DNA of 64,000 nt from assembly GCF_018139145.2 (NCBI RefSeq), contig NC_059478.1, positions 27,187,001 through 27,251,000 of the forward strand, written 5' to 3'. Origin of the DNA: Gymnogyps californianus (Eukaryota; Chordata; Aves; Accipitriformes; Cathartidae). The translations under genes and the position numbers were made by a program. The first letter of the stretch is position 1. The number at the start of each line of letters is the position of its first letter. Positions 11,631 through 24,700 of this stretch are shown here, piece by piece. Under the pieces are notes generated by a model. The model made no database searches and had not been told where the DNA came from. It worked only from the letters and a program-made list of their open reading frames with translations.

Positions 11631-14600
11631 CTCTGACAGCAGCTCGACTCTGTGCCTATCACCTTGTCTAGGAGGCAATACTACAGATTTCTAACCAAGT
11701 GGAAAGGTTGCTGGTCCACCTCTTCAGTTTGTCTGACTAAGGTCCCAAATGGTGCCACAATGGAAGAACAGCTTCGTGGGGGCATCTAAGAGGCCATCAT
11801 AAAATAAGACAAGGAAACCTTATTACCAGATAAAATAATTGAGCAGTCCCAAACCTTCTTATGAAATATATTGCTAATAAAACAGACAACAAATTCAGGA
11901 ATTACAACAGAAGAAACAAATTCTGTGTTAAACTGAAGACAAATGGACCTGTGTTCTTCTGGTGTGTTTGCTATACAGGAGGCTTGAGAACAAAAGGCAA
12001 CCCTGAGAAAACTCTCAGGCCAAACTTTGGTGCTCAGACAAATTTCACTCTTACTTGACGGGGCAGAAATGACTTTTCAGTCCTAAACTTACCGAGGCTG
12101 AACTACAAACATTGCATTCACAGGACTCCAGTAGCTGGAGTTACAGGATGACCCCTGCATAGAACCATGATTAATAACAATACCACAAAAACAAGTACTT
12201 AAATTTCATACTATGATGTCAGCTCTTGAGCAGGCAACTATTGTTTTCCTTTGCTCTCTCTTTTGGACACATGCCACCACAATGCAAATACTAAATAAGC
12301 ATTACTGGAAGCGTCTGAGTGACTATATCCTGTCAGTGCCCAAATTGCAATTCCAGAAAAGAAATGCCCACTCTCCCGCTTGGTTCAAAATAAACTGCAA
12401 CATAAATATTGAGGTATATGGTTCTTCAAGGGTTCTTCTTTTGTTGTTATCCTTCTCTGTACTCAAATAGAAAATCAAATATACAGTTTCAGGGCAAAAT
12501 AGTGACTTGGGGGGGAAGAAAAGAAAGAAAAACCCAAGTCCCTGATTTTCCAGATTAATGAAAAGCAGTAAGTGTTCGTCCAAATCTGTCCAGTTCCATT
12601 GGTTTCCAGAAGACGGGTTTCCCCTTTCCTTGAGTCTCTTGCGCTGTTGCTAGGAATTAGTGAGCTGTGAAACTCACCTAATGAGGTCAGCATCAGGAAA
12701 TAGCTCCAAAAAAACAGGTCCCGGGGGATCTACTAAAGGACTCCCCCAGTGTCCAAACAAAATCCTGGATGCATCAGAACATTGTACAGCTACGGCTGTG
12801 GGAGGAATGTGCCTGACTTTGTTGTTGTTGTTCCTATAAAGGGACAGCTAAGGAAAGTGAAACTATTAACTCATCCACTGGAATTTCTGCTCACAAACCG
12901 TGCCCCCTGTTAAAGCTCCTCATAAAAGCCTTTCGGCTAGTTGGTTCCATATGTTCCCCAAACCCGCAGTTATTGCTTCTGAAAGGCAGGAGTAGTTAAC
13001 AGTCTGCGGCTTGGCACTGACCAGGGAGACCTAAGGACCTCGCTTTTCCCCCCCTCCCTTTCAAACTGCCAATTAACCAGTTTAATAAAACAGTTTGAAT
13101 CTGACCGAGGCGCTTGGAGAAACCCCTAACCACCACCTATCCTACTGGCTTAGCCACAACGGTGACACGCAGGCATGGCCTGGTGCAGAGCAGTCACGCT
13201 ACTAATGTGCAGCCCCGTGACTAAGATTGGTTTTCTTGATGCTGAGAAAGCTGCAGGGAGACTAGGGCGCCAGGCTTCAGCCCTGCATACCCACAGCTCC
13301 TGCTGAAGTCGACTTCAGCCCCCTGACTTTTCTCTTTATGCAAAGTTCCCATGATGAACTTGCATGTGCAAAAGTCAATTTTTTTTTTATTTTCTCTGTG
13401 TTTCGATTGAATCAAGGCATTTGAAAACAACAGAAAATTTCTAGACAGAAAACACTGCAATGTGCATGAGACCCCCATTCCCTCAGCCCCAAGACCCTCA
13501 AGCCAGAGAAGGACTCTCCTGGTTGACAGCAGCTCTCACACATTCCCTGGGCCGACCCTACTACACTATTGCTTCTGCACCAAGTTCCTGGCTTCAGCAG
13601 GGCTGGGGCAGGCACATTGTTAACTCAGAGCCTGGAGAGCAGTTGTTTGGGGTTTTGGTGGATTACCTGACAGAACAGGTGAGCTAGCTATGGTTTGTGC
13701 TCTTAGACACAAGCCTTCCCTTGCACAAGGTCATTAAGACAACAAACAAAGACCATGGAGTTAATTTCTGTCTTGACAGCACTTTAGAAACATTGTATCA
13801 TTCCCAATACATAGATTATAAATACCACACCCACCTTAAATAGGTCAAAACACTCCAAAACAAGGTCTTAAATACCTAAACTGAAGTTAGTAGCAGCTGG
13901 ATCACAGGCACTATTGGAAGAAGGATAAGATCTGAAACCTTTTCTTCTAAATGTATTGAACTGTGTTACTTTCTAAAGGTACTTAGAGTCCAGATTAATT
14001 TAGAAGAAAGAGAGAGGGAAAAAACAGCTTTGATATGGAATTTCCATCCTTTCCCCTTTTGTGAACCACCACACTGTGGTGGAAGGATGTTTTAGTTTCA
14101 ATGCCCTCACCACATCATCAGCACGGTCTCTTTTGCCAATAACTTAGCTTGATGTCCAACCAGTAATGGTGTAAGTGAGCAGTAACTCTGTAGGATAACC
14201 CTCTGCTTTGGTCAATGCCGAAATTCAAGCTTAGGCAAATAAATTAAGAAATAACGGGAGGAAGGATTTGCAACTTAATCAAAACTGAAACACTGGAAGG
14301 GATAGAATCACCTCTGTTAAATTTGCAGCCTAAATGTATGGCTTTTGTGGATTTTGTATGTGGGATTTACTCGCATCCAGTACTCTTGCATAAGTCCAGT
14401 TTCTCAGTTGTACTGAGTTCAGTAGATTAATTTTGATGACTAAACCTACCTAAAAGGCTAAATATTTGCACCAAAAGAGTTGCACTCTGGGCAGTCTGAT
14501 TCTGCAAGTGTTCTTCTGGTTGAAGTGCAACAAGTTCCAGTAACCAACACCTTGCCCAGCAGTGACAGTTTGCAGGTCCAGGTGCCACCAGTTAGACTTC

Positions 14601-14696
14601 TGGACTGCAGTCTTAGATCTTGTCAACAAAAAGGTAAACAGACAGTAAAATCAATTCATACCTCTGGCATGAGACTGCACTCTTGAAGGGAGACAA

Positions 14697-14741
14697 TTTT
14701 TTTTTTTCCCCTTGTTAAAAGAAAAAAAAAAAAAAAAAAAA
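14697..14741. repeat. T11 ... A20 homopolymer pair
   Basis: Eleven T (14697-14707) and twenty A (14722-14741) are separated by a 14-nt spacer. The pair can fold into a hairpin. I see no retroposed gene next to the A run. Confidence 0.8.
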
Positions 14742-17700
14742 TCTTTGTTTCGCTGAACCAAGAGTGGTTCAGAAGAAAATGCCTTCTCCCTGGAACTCAC
14801 CTCAGCTATTCAGTTATGTGACTTAGAGGTCTGTTAACCTGCTAGACAACAAAACACTGCATATGAAATGCCTACCAGTAACCTAAAAATCCCGTATTAG
14901 TTTTTAATCAAGTCATACACAATGGTGTAAATTGTTTCCTTCTGTTTCTTTCTTTACACCCTTCATGTTAATCTGTGGCAGAGGAATAACAGTTCTTCCA
15001 GGGCTGAGTAGCTGGCAACTGGGTTTGATTTTAAACAGACTCATAAAAGATATCGGAAAGACTGTTACAGGGACAAAAGGCTGGAGTGCTCAACCGATGT
15101 GAATGGACCCAACTCCACAAAGAGAAAGCAGATGGACTGTGGGATACCAGATGATGGCTGTCTAAAGTAGCATCTCCAGACCATGTGAAACCCACAGGCA
15201 TAGAGGAAGGCAGAGACATTTCTCACCCAGACAAAGCAGGCAGCGAACAGGGCCCTGCTGCCTATTTGGTGATGCCCTGGGCTTGGCTGCAAGGCCGGCT
15301 CCTGCATGCCCCTCGGTCCCCCCTCTGTTCCTGCCTGTGCCACCACCCCAGCAAGCCTGGCTTGGCCTCCAGCTCCACTCAGTTATTCCTGTCCTGTGGG
15401 TACCTCACCACTTACTAGTCAATAGCAAACCTCTATATTCAGAAACCCAAATGCTGCCTCAATGTCAGGGAAATCCCCCTATGTAACCCAAGAGTTTTGT
15501 ATGCACTAGAAGTTTGTGAGAAGGTTTGCCGAGAAGAGCAGTGCTCCAGGAGAGGTGCTGCGGGGGCTGTAGCACATTGCTGCAAAGGTGTCACTGAAAC
15601 AAGAGCAGTCATCTCAGATAAGTCCAACACCCCCTAAAAGTGTCTGGTAACAGATACTTTGGGGAAAAAAAATGTAAGAAATGAGGGGAGCAGAGAGTGA
15701 GCTTTTCTCAGACGACACTTCCCATCTTTTGGAAATCTGCCAGTTGGGGAGCTTGTGGTTGAAAATACCTCTTCTCCTATCACTCCTTCCCACCCACCTC
15801 CCTGCTCCCCATGCCTTTACCTCAAAGTTATCGCTGTGCTTGGTTGCACCACTCTATTTAAGAGCAGCCAGCTGCCTGATCTACGCACAGAGGTCACAGC
15901 CCGCTACTTTGCTCAGCAACTGCATTCCCCAAATTGATGCCTGGCAGGACGCCTGAAGGGCAGTGCCCACGATCACTTTTCTCCACCTTAAATGGGCACA
16001 TTGTCCCCACTTTCAGGATCATCACCTTCAAAAGGGGCACGTGAAATCCTTCCCAAGAACCTGAAACCACATTTGCTCTCTTGACTCGCAAGTAAAATTG
16101 TTACCGGGCCCATCTGGGGTTTCGATTTTACTTTTTTGTCTCCACCGTAACAGGAGGAATGTGGGAACATGCCCCGAGCCGAGCGTACCAGTTGGCCCTG
16201 GTGATGAGTGAGCTGCAATGAAAGGGGCACCCTCACAGAAAAAAAGCAAAGCTCTGGGGGGGTTTGGGGAACTCCCAGTTTTAGGCACCCAGCCTGAGAT
16301 ATTTTTTGAAAAAGCCTGGTTTCATGACATGCTAAGCATCCACTCATTGAAAAATGCAACCTGTCCTGGGTGTATTTAATTTGGGGTTTTATTCATATTA
16401 CTGCTTAATTTTGAACTGTTTCTTTTTAATTACCAGCTGAAGCTACATAGTAAAATGGACTAGCCCCACAGGCATGTTTTTCTTTCTATTATATTACAGT
16501 GAGGCAGCAGATTAACTCTTCAGCCATCCCAGCTTAACACCTCGCGATGCCAGCACGGCCCCTTTCCAGACTGCTGCTCCCGCAGCAAGAACGGCTGAAG
16601 GGGACATAAAGATATATGTCCTGAATTTCTAACTCCCAGCCCTGGGTATCAGCACAAACAGGTGCCAATTTCAACATACGTCAGCATGCCGGAGCGTAAA
16701 TCACAGCCCATCGGGAAGGGGAGCACTTTTCAGCGAGCCAGATGGAGCTACAACCTCTGGCCAAGGACAAACAGTTTGGGGGAACAACTGTCTCAGTTTT
16801 CTAGTCTCCACGTGAGCGCGACCGAGTTGGCAGCTGTAGAAAAGGGAATGTTTCCTAAGCCTGAAGGTGACTGCATCCTCATGAGGTCAGCAGGGAAAGG
16901 AAAAAACCCCACAGACAAAAAAAGGAAAAAAGTCAAGATTTGGAACAGCATGAGAAAAGGAAACCTTCAAGAGGAAGCAGGGTGCTGAACTCATCAGGGA
17001 CAAGTGTTTGTTTTGGGTTGGGTTTTTTTTTTTAGCTTAGCATTATCTCAAGTTTGAATTAATTTCATTACACAAGATGTTCTTGCCATTGGGGGAAACA
17101 GTGAACAAGCATGGGGTACCCCATGTCTGTTAAACACAGGGCTTGATCTTGCAGCCTGCTCATGTCAGGTCTTCCTCACCTAGAGAAAAACCCATGTCAT
17201 GAATGAGGACAGCTGATGGGATCCCACCTGTGCCAGCTGCTATGGGGCACAGCGATCCCCAGGTGGCCTCACCAGGGCGACCCCTCTTGCCTCCTAGAAA
17301 TTCACAGTTATAGCCTCAGGATCAGCTTCAGGGTTGTAACGTAGACCTTGTAAAGCACGTAATTTGGAGAGCACCAGCAGCAGCTCCAGCCCTTCGTGCT
17401 CTGATGTAGCAGCTCTGGGAGAGGGAGCCTGCACAAGGGGCGCATAGTGCACTGCCCATCACACCGGCAGCCCCAGCAAAAGGCTCATTTCCTTAAAATT
17501 ATCAGAGGAAAGAGCCCAGCACAAACGGCATGATTTTTGTGAATAAAGATGCTGCATTGGCCGAAGCATCCCTGGGCCCAAAAGGAAGGGTTCACTGCAA
17601 TCCTCCTGCTGATGGTGAGAGGGTTTTTAGGTGCAGAAGCAGCGTGTGAGTGAGCAGCCCATGCCCTAGGCCACCTCCTCCTCCTCCAGGAAAAAGCCAG

Positions 17701-18479
17701 CACAATTAGGCAGTGACGTTACAGTCCTGCGTAACAACAGATGGCCTCAAAAATCCTACAGACAACTGCTCGGAGACGTATTTTATCAAAGCCTGGGAAA
17801 GGGCACCAAAGGTGATCAATCATAATTCACCGGGAAGACAAGCAGGCGCTTTGCAGGAGGGTAAGGCTGGAGCTACACCACCGTGCTCCTCACAGGCAGC
17901 CCACTGGGGTCTCTCTGCGGGGCAGCCGCCTGCCGCCAAAAATGACCTTTAAAATGCTCTCACCTATCCATACGCTGCGGCTGATACACAGATGTTTTAA
18001 CATGAAGCTGCAAACCTCTCTGCAAGTCCTGCGGCCAGCCTGCACTGCACCGGAGGAGCAACCACCAACCTCATCCCCAGGCCCTTTGTCGAAGCTACAG
18101 ATGCAGCCAGGAGTTTAACAAGAAATAAATGCAGCAACTCCTGCTTCAGCTGCCTTTCTGAGGGAGACGCAGCAAAGCGCAAAGGTAAAGGCAGAGATGC
18201 CCAAGACAAAAAAAGCGTCACTTTGGAGCTCGGGGCACATAGGCAAGAGGAGGAGGCGCCAGATCCGTACGCTGCTGTCCTTACGGCCTGGGTAGTGCTG
18301 TATACTCCCTGTATAGTGTTACAGCCCTGTTGCAGTCTACAGGATTTTTGCCTGGAAGGAGCAAGTTACATAAAAATTATTCAAAATTCAGTTAGCCAGA
18401 GAAAGAAGGTGACCTACCCATCAAACCACAGCAGCTCAAATTTCTAATATCATCTACTTGTATCCAAGCACTTGCCTTC

Positions 18480-18790
18480 AAACTAAGCGGGGGCCAAGAA
18501 TAATTACTTACAATTCACCGAGTTATTTACATCAATTATTCAGCAAATAAATTCAGCTAACATAGCTTCAAGGAAACTGCAATCTATTTACAGTCAAGTT
18601 GCCAAGATAGAAGAAATTTATAAAATTAATTATTTGTAACAAACTACTCTGTTAGCTTTCAAGGTCAGAATGATAAATTCAGACACTTTTTTTTCTACTA
18701 TTCATTAGGCTCCCTTAATGTAATTCTGTTGTTTATGAATTATGGGAGGTTATCTTTCAAGAGACGACTATAACTGCTATATTTTCATTA
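18480..18790. promoter_or_regulatory. Candidate conserved non-coding element (AT-rich, homeodomain-type motifs)
   Basis: The block lacks repeats and open frames but is dense in TAAT/ATTA cores (CAATTATTC, TTAATTATT, TTCATTAGG) and FOX-like TATTTAC words (twice), with TTTATGAATTATGGG near 18733. This is the texture of vertebrate developmental enhancers. The call rests on texture alone, with no alignment behind it. Confidence 0.3.
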
Positions 18791-21700
18791 TCATTGGGAC
18801 TAAAAGATCATATTGCTTGAAGCTTTTTTAAGCCTAGGCTAAACAGTCTCCACTCCAGTCAGAGAATGCCTATGAAACCAGCTACTGGAGAGGATATGCT
18901 GCTAAGGAATCAAGAAGAGTGTTCACAGAGTTTTGCTGTCCTGGCTAGAGCCAAGAATCAGCTGTTGCTGTAAAACATTTACATAAATTGGCAAATTCTG
19001 AAGAAAGCACTTCATTCAAGTAACATTTTGGTTTTCTTTTTCTTCTAACTAGGAAGAGGATCTAGAAGAATATTCTTTGCACAGCTTCAAATATTCCTGA
19101 AGGTGGAATATCCCCACATAAATAAATAATAATAATAAAAAAGGTAGTTAATACTGTTTTCAGGCACCATTCTGGTCCACACACACAAACAGCAGAGAAA
19201 AATACCTGAAAAAGAGATAAACCTCAGGTTCACCTTCTGCCCATTTAGCCACATCTCCCCACTCCTTAGATGCACTCCCAGAAGTGGAGCCAAAAAAATC
19301 CTTTCCCCCTCTCCTCTTTTTCCTTGCCTGTTTAATACTGATGTTCTGTAAATACACTCACATGTAAGCAAGCACACTCTGCCATCCCCTGAAACACTCC
19401 ATAAATGTTCAGCAGGTTGTTCCCTCTACAGTTGTGCTTCACCACAAAGACTCCTAGAAATCCTATAGCCACTGAAGACATTTCACATAGGGACACAGCT
19501 CAGACAAGTCCTGGAGACCCCAAGGTGCAAAAAAGCAACTCCCCAAAGCAAATCTCTTTGCTGTTGCCCTGGAACAATACAGATGAATAGCAGCCTTCTG
19601 CAGAATCATGACTGTGGGGCTGGAGCTCAGAGGCTTCAGCCCACTCTTTTACCTCAGGACAGTAGGGAAGACATCCAACGAGGAATCCCAAAGCAGTGGT
19701 GTGGGTACTAAGCAGAGCACAGAGAATCACTTCCAGGTTTGACTTAACTTCTTAAGCCTAACTCCTAGGAGCACAAGGAGTTTCAGAGCCAGTTTCAGCT
19801 GGTGTAATTTAGCATCATTCTGATGATTTACACCCACTGAAATCCTGCCTGCATGCCCTGGAGGAGAAGGGGATGATGCAGGGGGTAGGAAATGACATTG
19901 TCCACAAACCTGTGGGGGATCAGCTCATTTTGAAGACAACATCTGTTCCACATTTCTTCCCTGCTCATGATCTTTTTACCTTCCCTAAAGTAGGTAAGAT
20001 GGGGAGTAGGTTCAGGTGGTTTTATAGACCAAGTTCTTTGCAGATGGAAGTTGGTCAGCTTAGTTTGCCCCAACCATGCTTTGCTAATTCACTTGACAGG
20101 GAATTTTGTCCCATGTTTATATTTTGTACAAGGGCAGTTATGCTTGCCATTTAATTGTTTCTCAAATGTTGAGATGTAATTATCAAATTCTAAGAAACTT
20201 AGCTTGGATTTTGAATAGCACATGCTCAAGACCACTTAGAAATGAGCTGCAGGTCTGGAATTATTCAGTAAATGACTCCAAACCATGAATACATCTGAGA
20301 AAAATGTCAGACAGTTAATATAGAGAGGCAAAAATTGAATAGACTGCAAAAGAAGTTATCCAGCAAACATTCTTTACTGAGCTCTAGTAACTAGAAGTTA
20401 CTGGATTCAAAGCATTAGGATACAAACATTACTAAGACAAAGACTTCATGGAGTCTTGTTTAAACTGAAAATTCTGACTCATTTTTTCTGATGGGGTGAC
20501 CTCTCCTCTTTGCTTTTAGGAAGATAAATTACATTTTAGTTTGCCTGTTTTCATCACATTTTGCTTTGGGCACAAATGACTGAGAGAAAAAGCTCTGCTC
20601 TTTCTATGCTGATAGAAATTGAAAAGGGATTAACCAAAAAGCAACAAACTATTCCCTCTGAATTGCTAGCCCCAAATTTTCTTATTAGTGTCTACCCACA
20701 CTAATGTGAAACTTAGCAATCCTGGTTTTCTCCAAAGCTGTCAGCTGAAATAAGCTAGTTCTGTTCCTTGCAGGCTGCATTTGCCAAAGATCTTTCTGCT
20801 TTCAAAACATGCCCCCTCCACCAAATATATCAAGATTGTTGCCCTTTTCAGAATTTCCCATAGGTACATGGCGACGTTAAAGAGGGAGTAAAACCAGCAT
20901 GGTATTTTTCAAGTTATTGTCATGGGAATACTTTGTACACAAGAATGTCAAAGCAAAGTCAAGCCCTGTGCACAGCACTGAAGGTAGATGGATGAGCGTC
21001 TGAGTCAGTTACTTGCAAAGATTGCAGACCTAAGCCATTAAAGAGAGTCTTGAGAGGAGGGGAAGGACTCCTGATGCAAGAAGACAGTAGTGCTGCAAAA
21101 GATCCACAAAATCTCTTTCAGTTACAATGGGAGTTGCTCAAGAAAAGCAATCCACATTGTCTTCTCTTTGGCCTTGTCATAAGAGCATTGGGAATGGCAG
21201 AATACAAGTCCCTGTAGCATCGTATGAAGTCTCCAGTCCATCCCTAGCCATCTTAAGGCACTTTTGCCAGTCTCCTCTCTAATAAATTCAGAAGCTCTGG
21301 CACCTACAAGTTTCCAGATGATATTGCAAGCCACCTATTCAGGACTAACTCGAGTCCCCTTGCCTCAGTTGTACTGCATGACCAAGAGGCCAATTCCCAG
21401 CTGGCACTGGCATTTCTCAGAACTGCTCCTGCTGCCTACCATGCAGTCTTGGGCATAGTTTGACCCTTTGTATTCACAACTAAATGCTACCAGATGGATG
21501 CATCAGTTCAAAGGCTGGTGGAAACAATTAAGATTACAGGAAGCCACATTTATCCTTCCACCTATAGCACTGAACTAATCACGGCTGATAGGGATCTAAA
21601 CAGAGCAACGAGGTCTTGCCTTCGTGTCCCACTCAAGCTCCTGATTTATATCACTGCCTGTCAAGAGATGGCAGAAGATTGCCCAGTAGCTGCTGAATGC

Positions 21701-24700
21701 TTCTCTCCCACCCTCTCCCTCTCCTGGGGAGACAAATATAAGCCAGGACATACATTCCTGCTCTGCTCAGGATGCCATGAAACCTAACCTCATGTTGACA
21801 CAAGCATTAGGCCCCAGGACTGTATAACAGGTCACTGACAGAAAGATATAAGATAGAGCTTCCAAATTTGGCTGGCCACACACAGGCAGGCAGTGGAGTA
21901 CGAGTATTGCTGGCTCCCAGAGCTTGCATACCTGTGAAGGAGACTCGGTAGCTAACAGACACCCATGGGCGCAGCACTCGTCAACCCATTTTTCAGTTGT
22001 GTCTTCCGGTAGGTTCAGTGGCTGATGCTGCTTGAGATTTTTATGGGTTTTATATTAGGCATTTCCTTACTAGGCTTCAAAGGTTGGATTTCGTTCTAAC
22101 CACAGGAAAAATCCAGGGACCACCAGACAGCTATATCCCTATAGTTGCTATTAAAAGCATGATAAAGGAGGGAGTGGCAGAATCCACCCATACGGGATGG
22201 GACCGGGAGTTTGAATGCCCACATGTGAATTTGAATATTTGTGCTCAAATAAGTTAAACCTTCAGTGCTCATCTGCCTATCAGAAGTCCTACGTCAAGGA
22301 CCCAAAGGGGAGTCTCAGTAACTGCGAGCTCAGTGCTTTCTTTGGAAGCAGATCTCCTGAAGTCTGGTTCTTCCCTCTTCCAGCGACACACCGATGCCCA
22401 CATTTCACGTCAACCATGAAATGGGAATGGATCTGTTACCATATGCTAAGCTTTTCTCCATCCGTGGGAGGCAAAGCAAAGACAAACAAGGAGGCTTGAG
22501 TCAACACAAGGGTTAATTTAAGAATTGAGCTCGCTTAAAATAAAAGTTATCACCAACCAAAAAGAACAAGTAGCCATTGAAAAGAAAACTGTTGAGATTT
22601 ATGGGCCCCATTCTAGAGATATAAAAGGGAAGTCAATCATCATTTGAAGTTTATTTTTTTAATAAGAGCTCCTCAAATATTCCCTCACTTTTCATTGCCA
22701 GAAACGTAAGCTTGTGGCTGTTAAAAAGTTAAAAATTAGGGGTTTCCTAAGTGGCAGCAGAATGCATGGTTGCTCTGTATGACCCCGGCAACTCTAACAG
22801 CTACTGCTAATTCCCAGTGGAAGCATCAATGGCTTGTGAAATAGACTCCTTTCTTTTCTTGTACAAATTATTCCTTTATATTTTTGAACTTCTGAACCTC
22901 TGGGCTTAATAACAACTCCACAAGAAAGAAGGAAAATGATTGAGTGTTTATAACAACACGCATCTTTTTTGATTATCATTCCAGGCTGTGGCACTTTCAG
23001 TTTAGCGAAGCCTTAGTCATAGCCACTCTGCAAAACCATTCAGAAATGGGAGGAGAGGGATGGGAAGGACTTCTCCTCCTACATAGGAACTGTGGTCATT
23101 GGACATTTTGAAAAATTCCCAAATATTTAGTTTTACTGTCTTCCTCCCACTCCCTAAACTATAATCTACCCACTTACTAACTGTTTCAGTTATAAGCAGA
23201 AATTAAACGCTGCCCACCTTCATGCGCTCCAGCCTTACAGCCTGCAGATGAGCTGCAAAACATCAGAATGTGGGCCATAAAAAATTTCAAAACGAAGCAA
23301 GACAAAAACTTTAACAACCCACCCACACATGCAAGCAAAGAAAGAAACAAATCAAGGGAAAATAATAGGAATAAACAGTCTTTAGCCTCTTTTTTTTTTC
23401 AGTTGTAAATGGAAACCAATGATGTGACAGTGCTGCAAGAGATGACAGAGTCTATTTATTTTCTCTAAAAGATCTACAGTTGTTGGATTCCCCACTACCT
23501 CCCAAAAGGCTTATATGGCTTTCAATTAAAAAGGCTAACACTAGAAAATGTGTTTCACTCAATAGAAAATGGCAAGACCAGGCTCGGGAAGCGCTCATCT
23601 TCCTCCAACAGTCGATTTACCAAGCATTGAATCACTGATTATTACGTTCTAGATCCTTTGCTGCCCAGTACCAACACTTTGTTGATTCATATCATGCTAA
23701 CTCATTATAATGATAGATTCATAATAGTAAGCTTGGCAGTTCATATTCTGAACTAGATCCCCAGCCAGGGCACAATCCTGTACCCTCTCAGATCAGTGGT
23801 ACAGCACAACCCAACCCTTTTAAAGGAAGACTATGACAAACCTTAAAATCAGAAGAGCTTTGTAAGGACCTGGTCCATATAATCCAGCAGCACTCAGCAT
23901 TTCCCTGAAGAGGCTCAAGTAAGAAATGCCACCACTTACACTTTAGCTGAGCCTACCGCTGAGAGACACATCTTTGCCTGACTGTCAGCAAGGAGAAACG
24001 AAGCCTGATTCACTGGAGCAGCTTCACGTCAATAAAACTCATCTCAGACCAATACTGCCTTGGCTGAAATTGAGCTGTGCTAAATCAGAACGCAGCATCC
24101 TTGAGGTTTTCAAACATTTGCCTTTACATCAGTTACTTATAGGTGATATTTTTTCAGGTTCTCACTGGTATAATCTAGCAGTAACTCTTTCAAGCTGATG
24201 GATTTGCACCAAGCTACACCACTCCATCGATTACACCGTGAAAGTGAGACTCCTACCTTCTTTGCCTATACATTACAAAAATAGACTGAAGGGACAAATT
24301 GAGAAGAACCAATTTTAACAGTTTCTTATGGGTGATGGAGATATTTCCTTCAGAGAGCCACATTTACTTAGACATCTTTCCTTTGTCCTTAGTGGGGGTT
24401 CTTAAATGCAGCTTCAGAAATCCCAGAGGCCAGGCTAAATCCCTACTAAATTTGCCTCATTAAATGAGGTCCACTGTGGCTGGAACACATAGATGCTGTA
24501 GAATTCGAGTAGCAGCCACTGCCTGCCGCTACCCCAACCACTGGCATTTAAATTGAAGCCCATTCATCACATGCTTATGGTCAGATCTAACCCTAAATGA
24601 GCTGCTCCAACTTTGTTCTAAAATGCTTATTACTTCTGAGTTAGTACTTTAAGATGGAAAATAAAAATCCAAACCCTAAACCCAAAACAAGAAACACAAC

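Larger units (their letters stand above)
9468..18479. other. No gene recognised; intron-like
   Basis: Nothing on either strand passes as a coding exon. The longest open frame, 10052-10624 (+), has no recognisable domain, biased composition and no supporting splice sites. Several minus-strand donor/acceptor pairs occur (for example around 12090-12150 and 14803-14845) but enclose segments that are tiny, out of phase or full of stops. A perfect palindrome lies at 11605-11630 and a T/A homopolymer pair at 14697-14741. 16500-18300 is moderately GC-richer. Confidence 0.5.

Noticed and set aside
12090..12151. Minus-strand 62-bp open segment with TTCTATGCAG acceptor and TCG/GTAAGT donor
   Set aside because: Open for 20 codons only; it enters at phase 0 and exits at phase 2, so it does not connect the two strong exons; too short to trust.
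14803..14845. Minus-strand 42-bp segment with excellent acceptor (GTTGTCTAG) and donor (GAG/GTGAGT)
   Set aside because: All three frames contain stops; at best a non-coding microexon, more likely chance.
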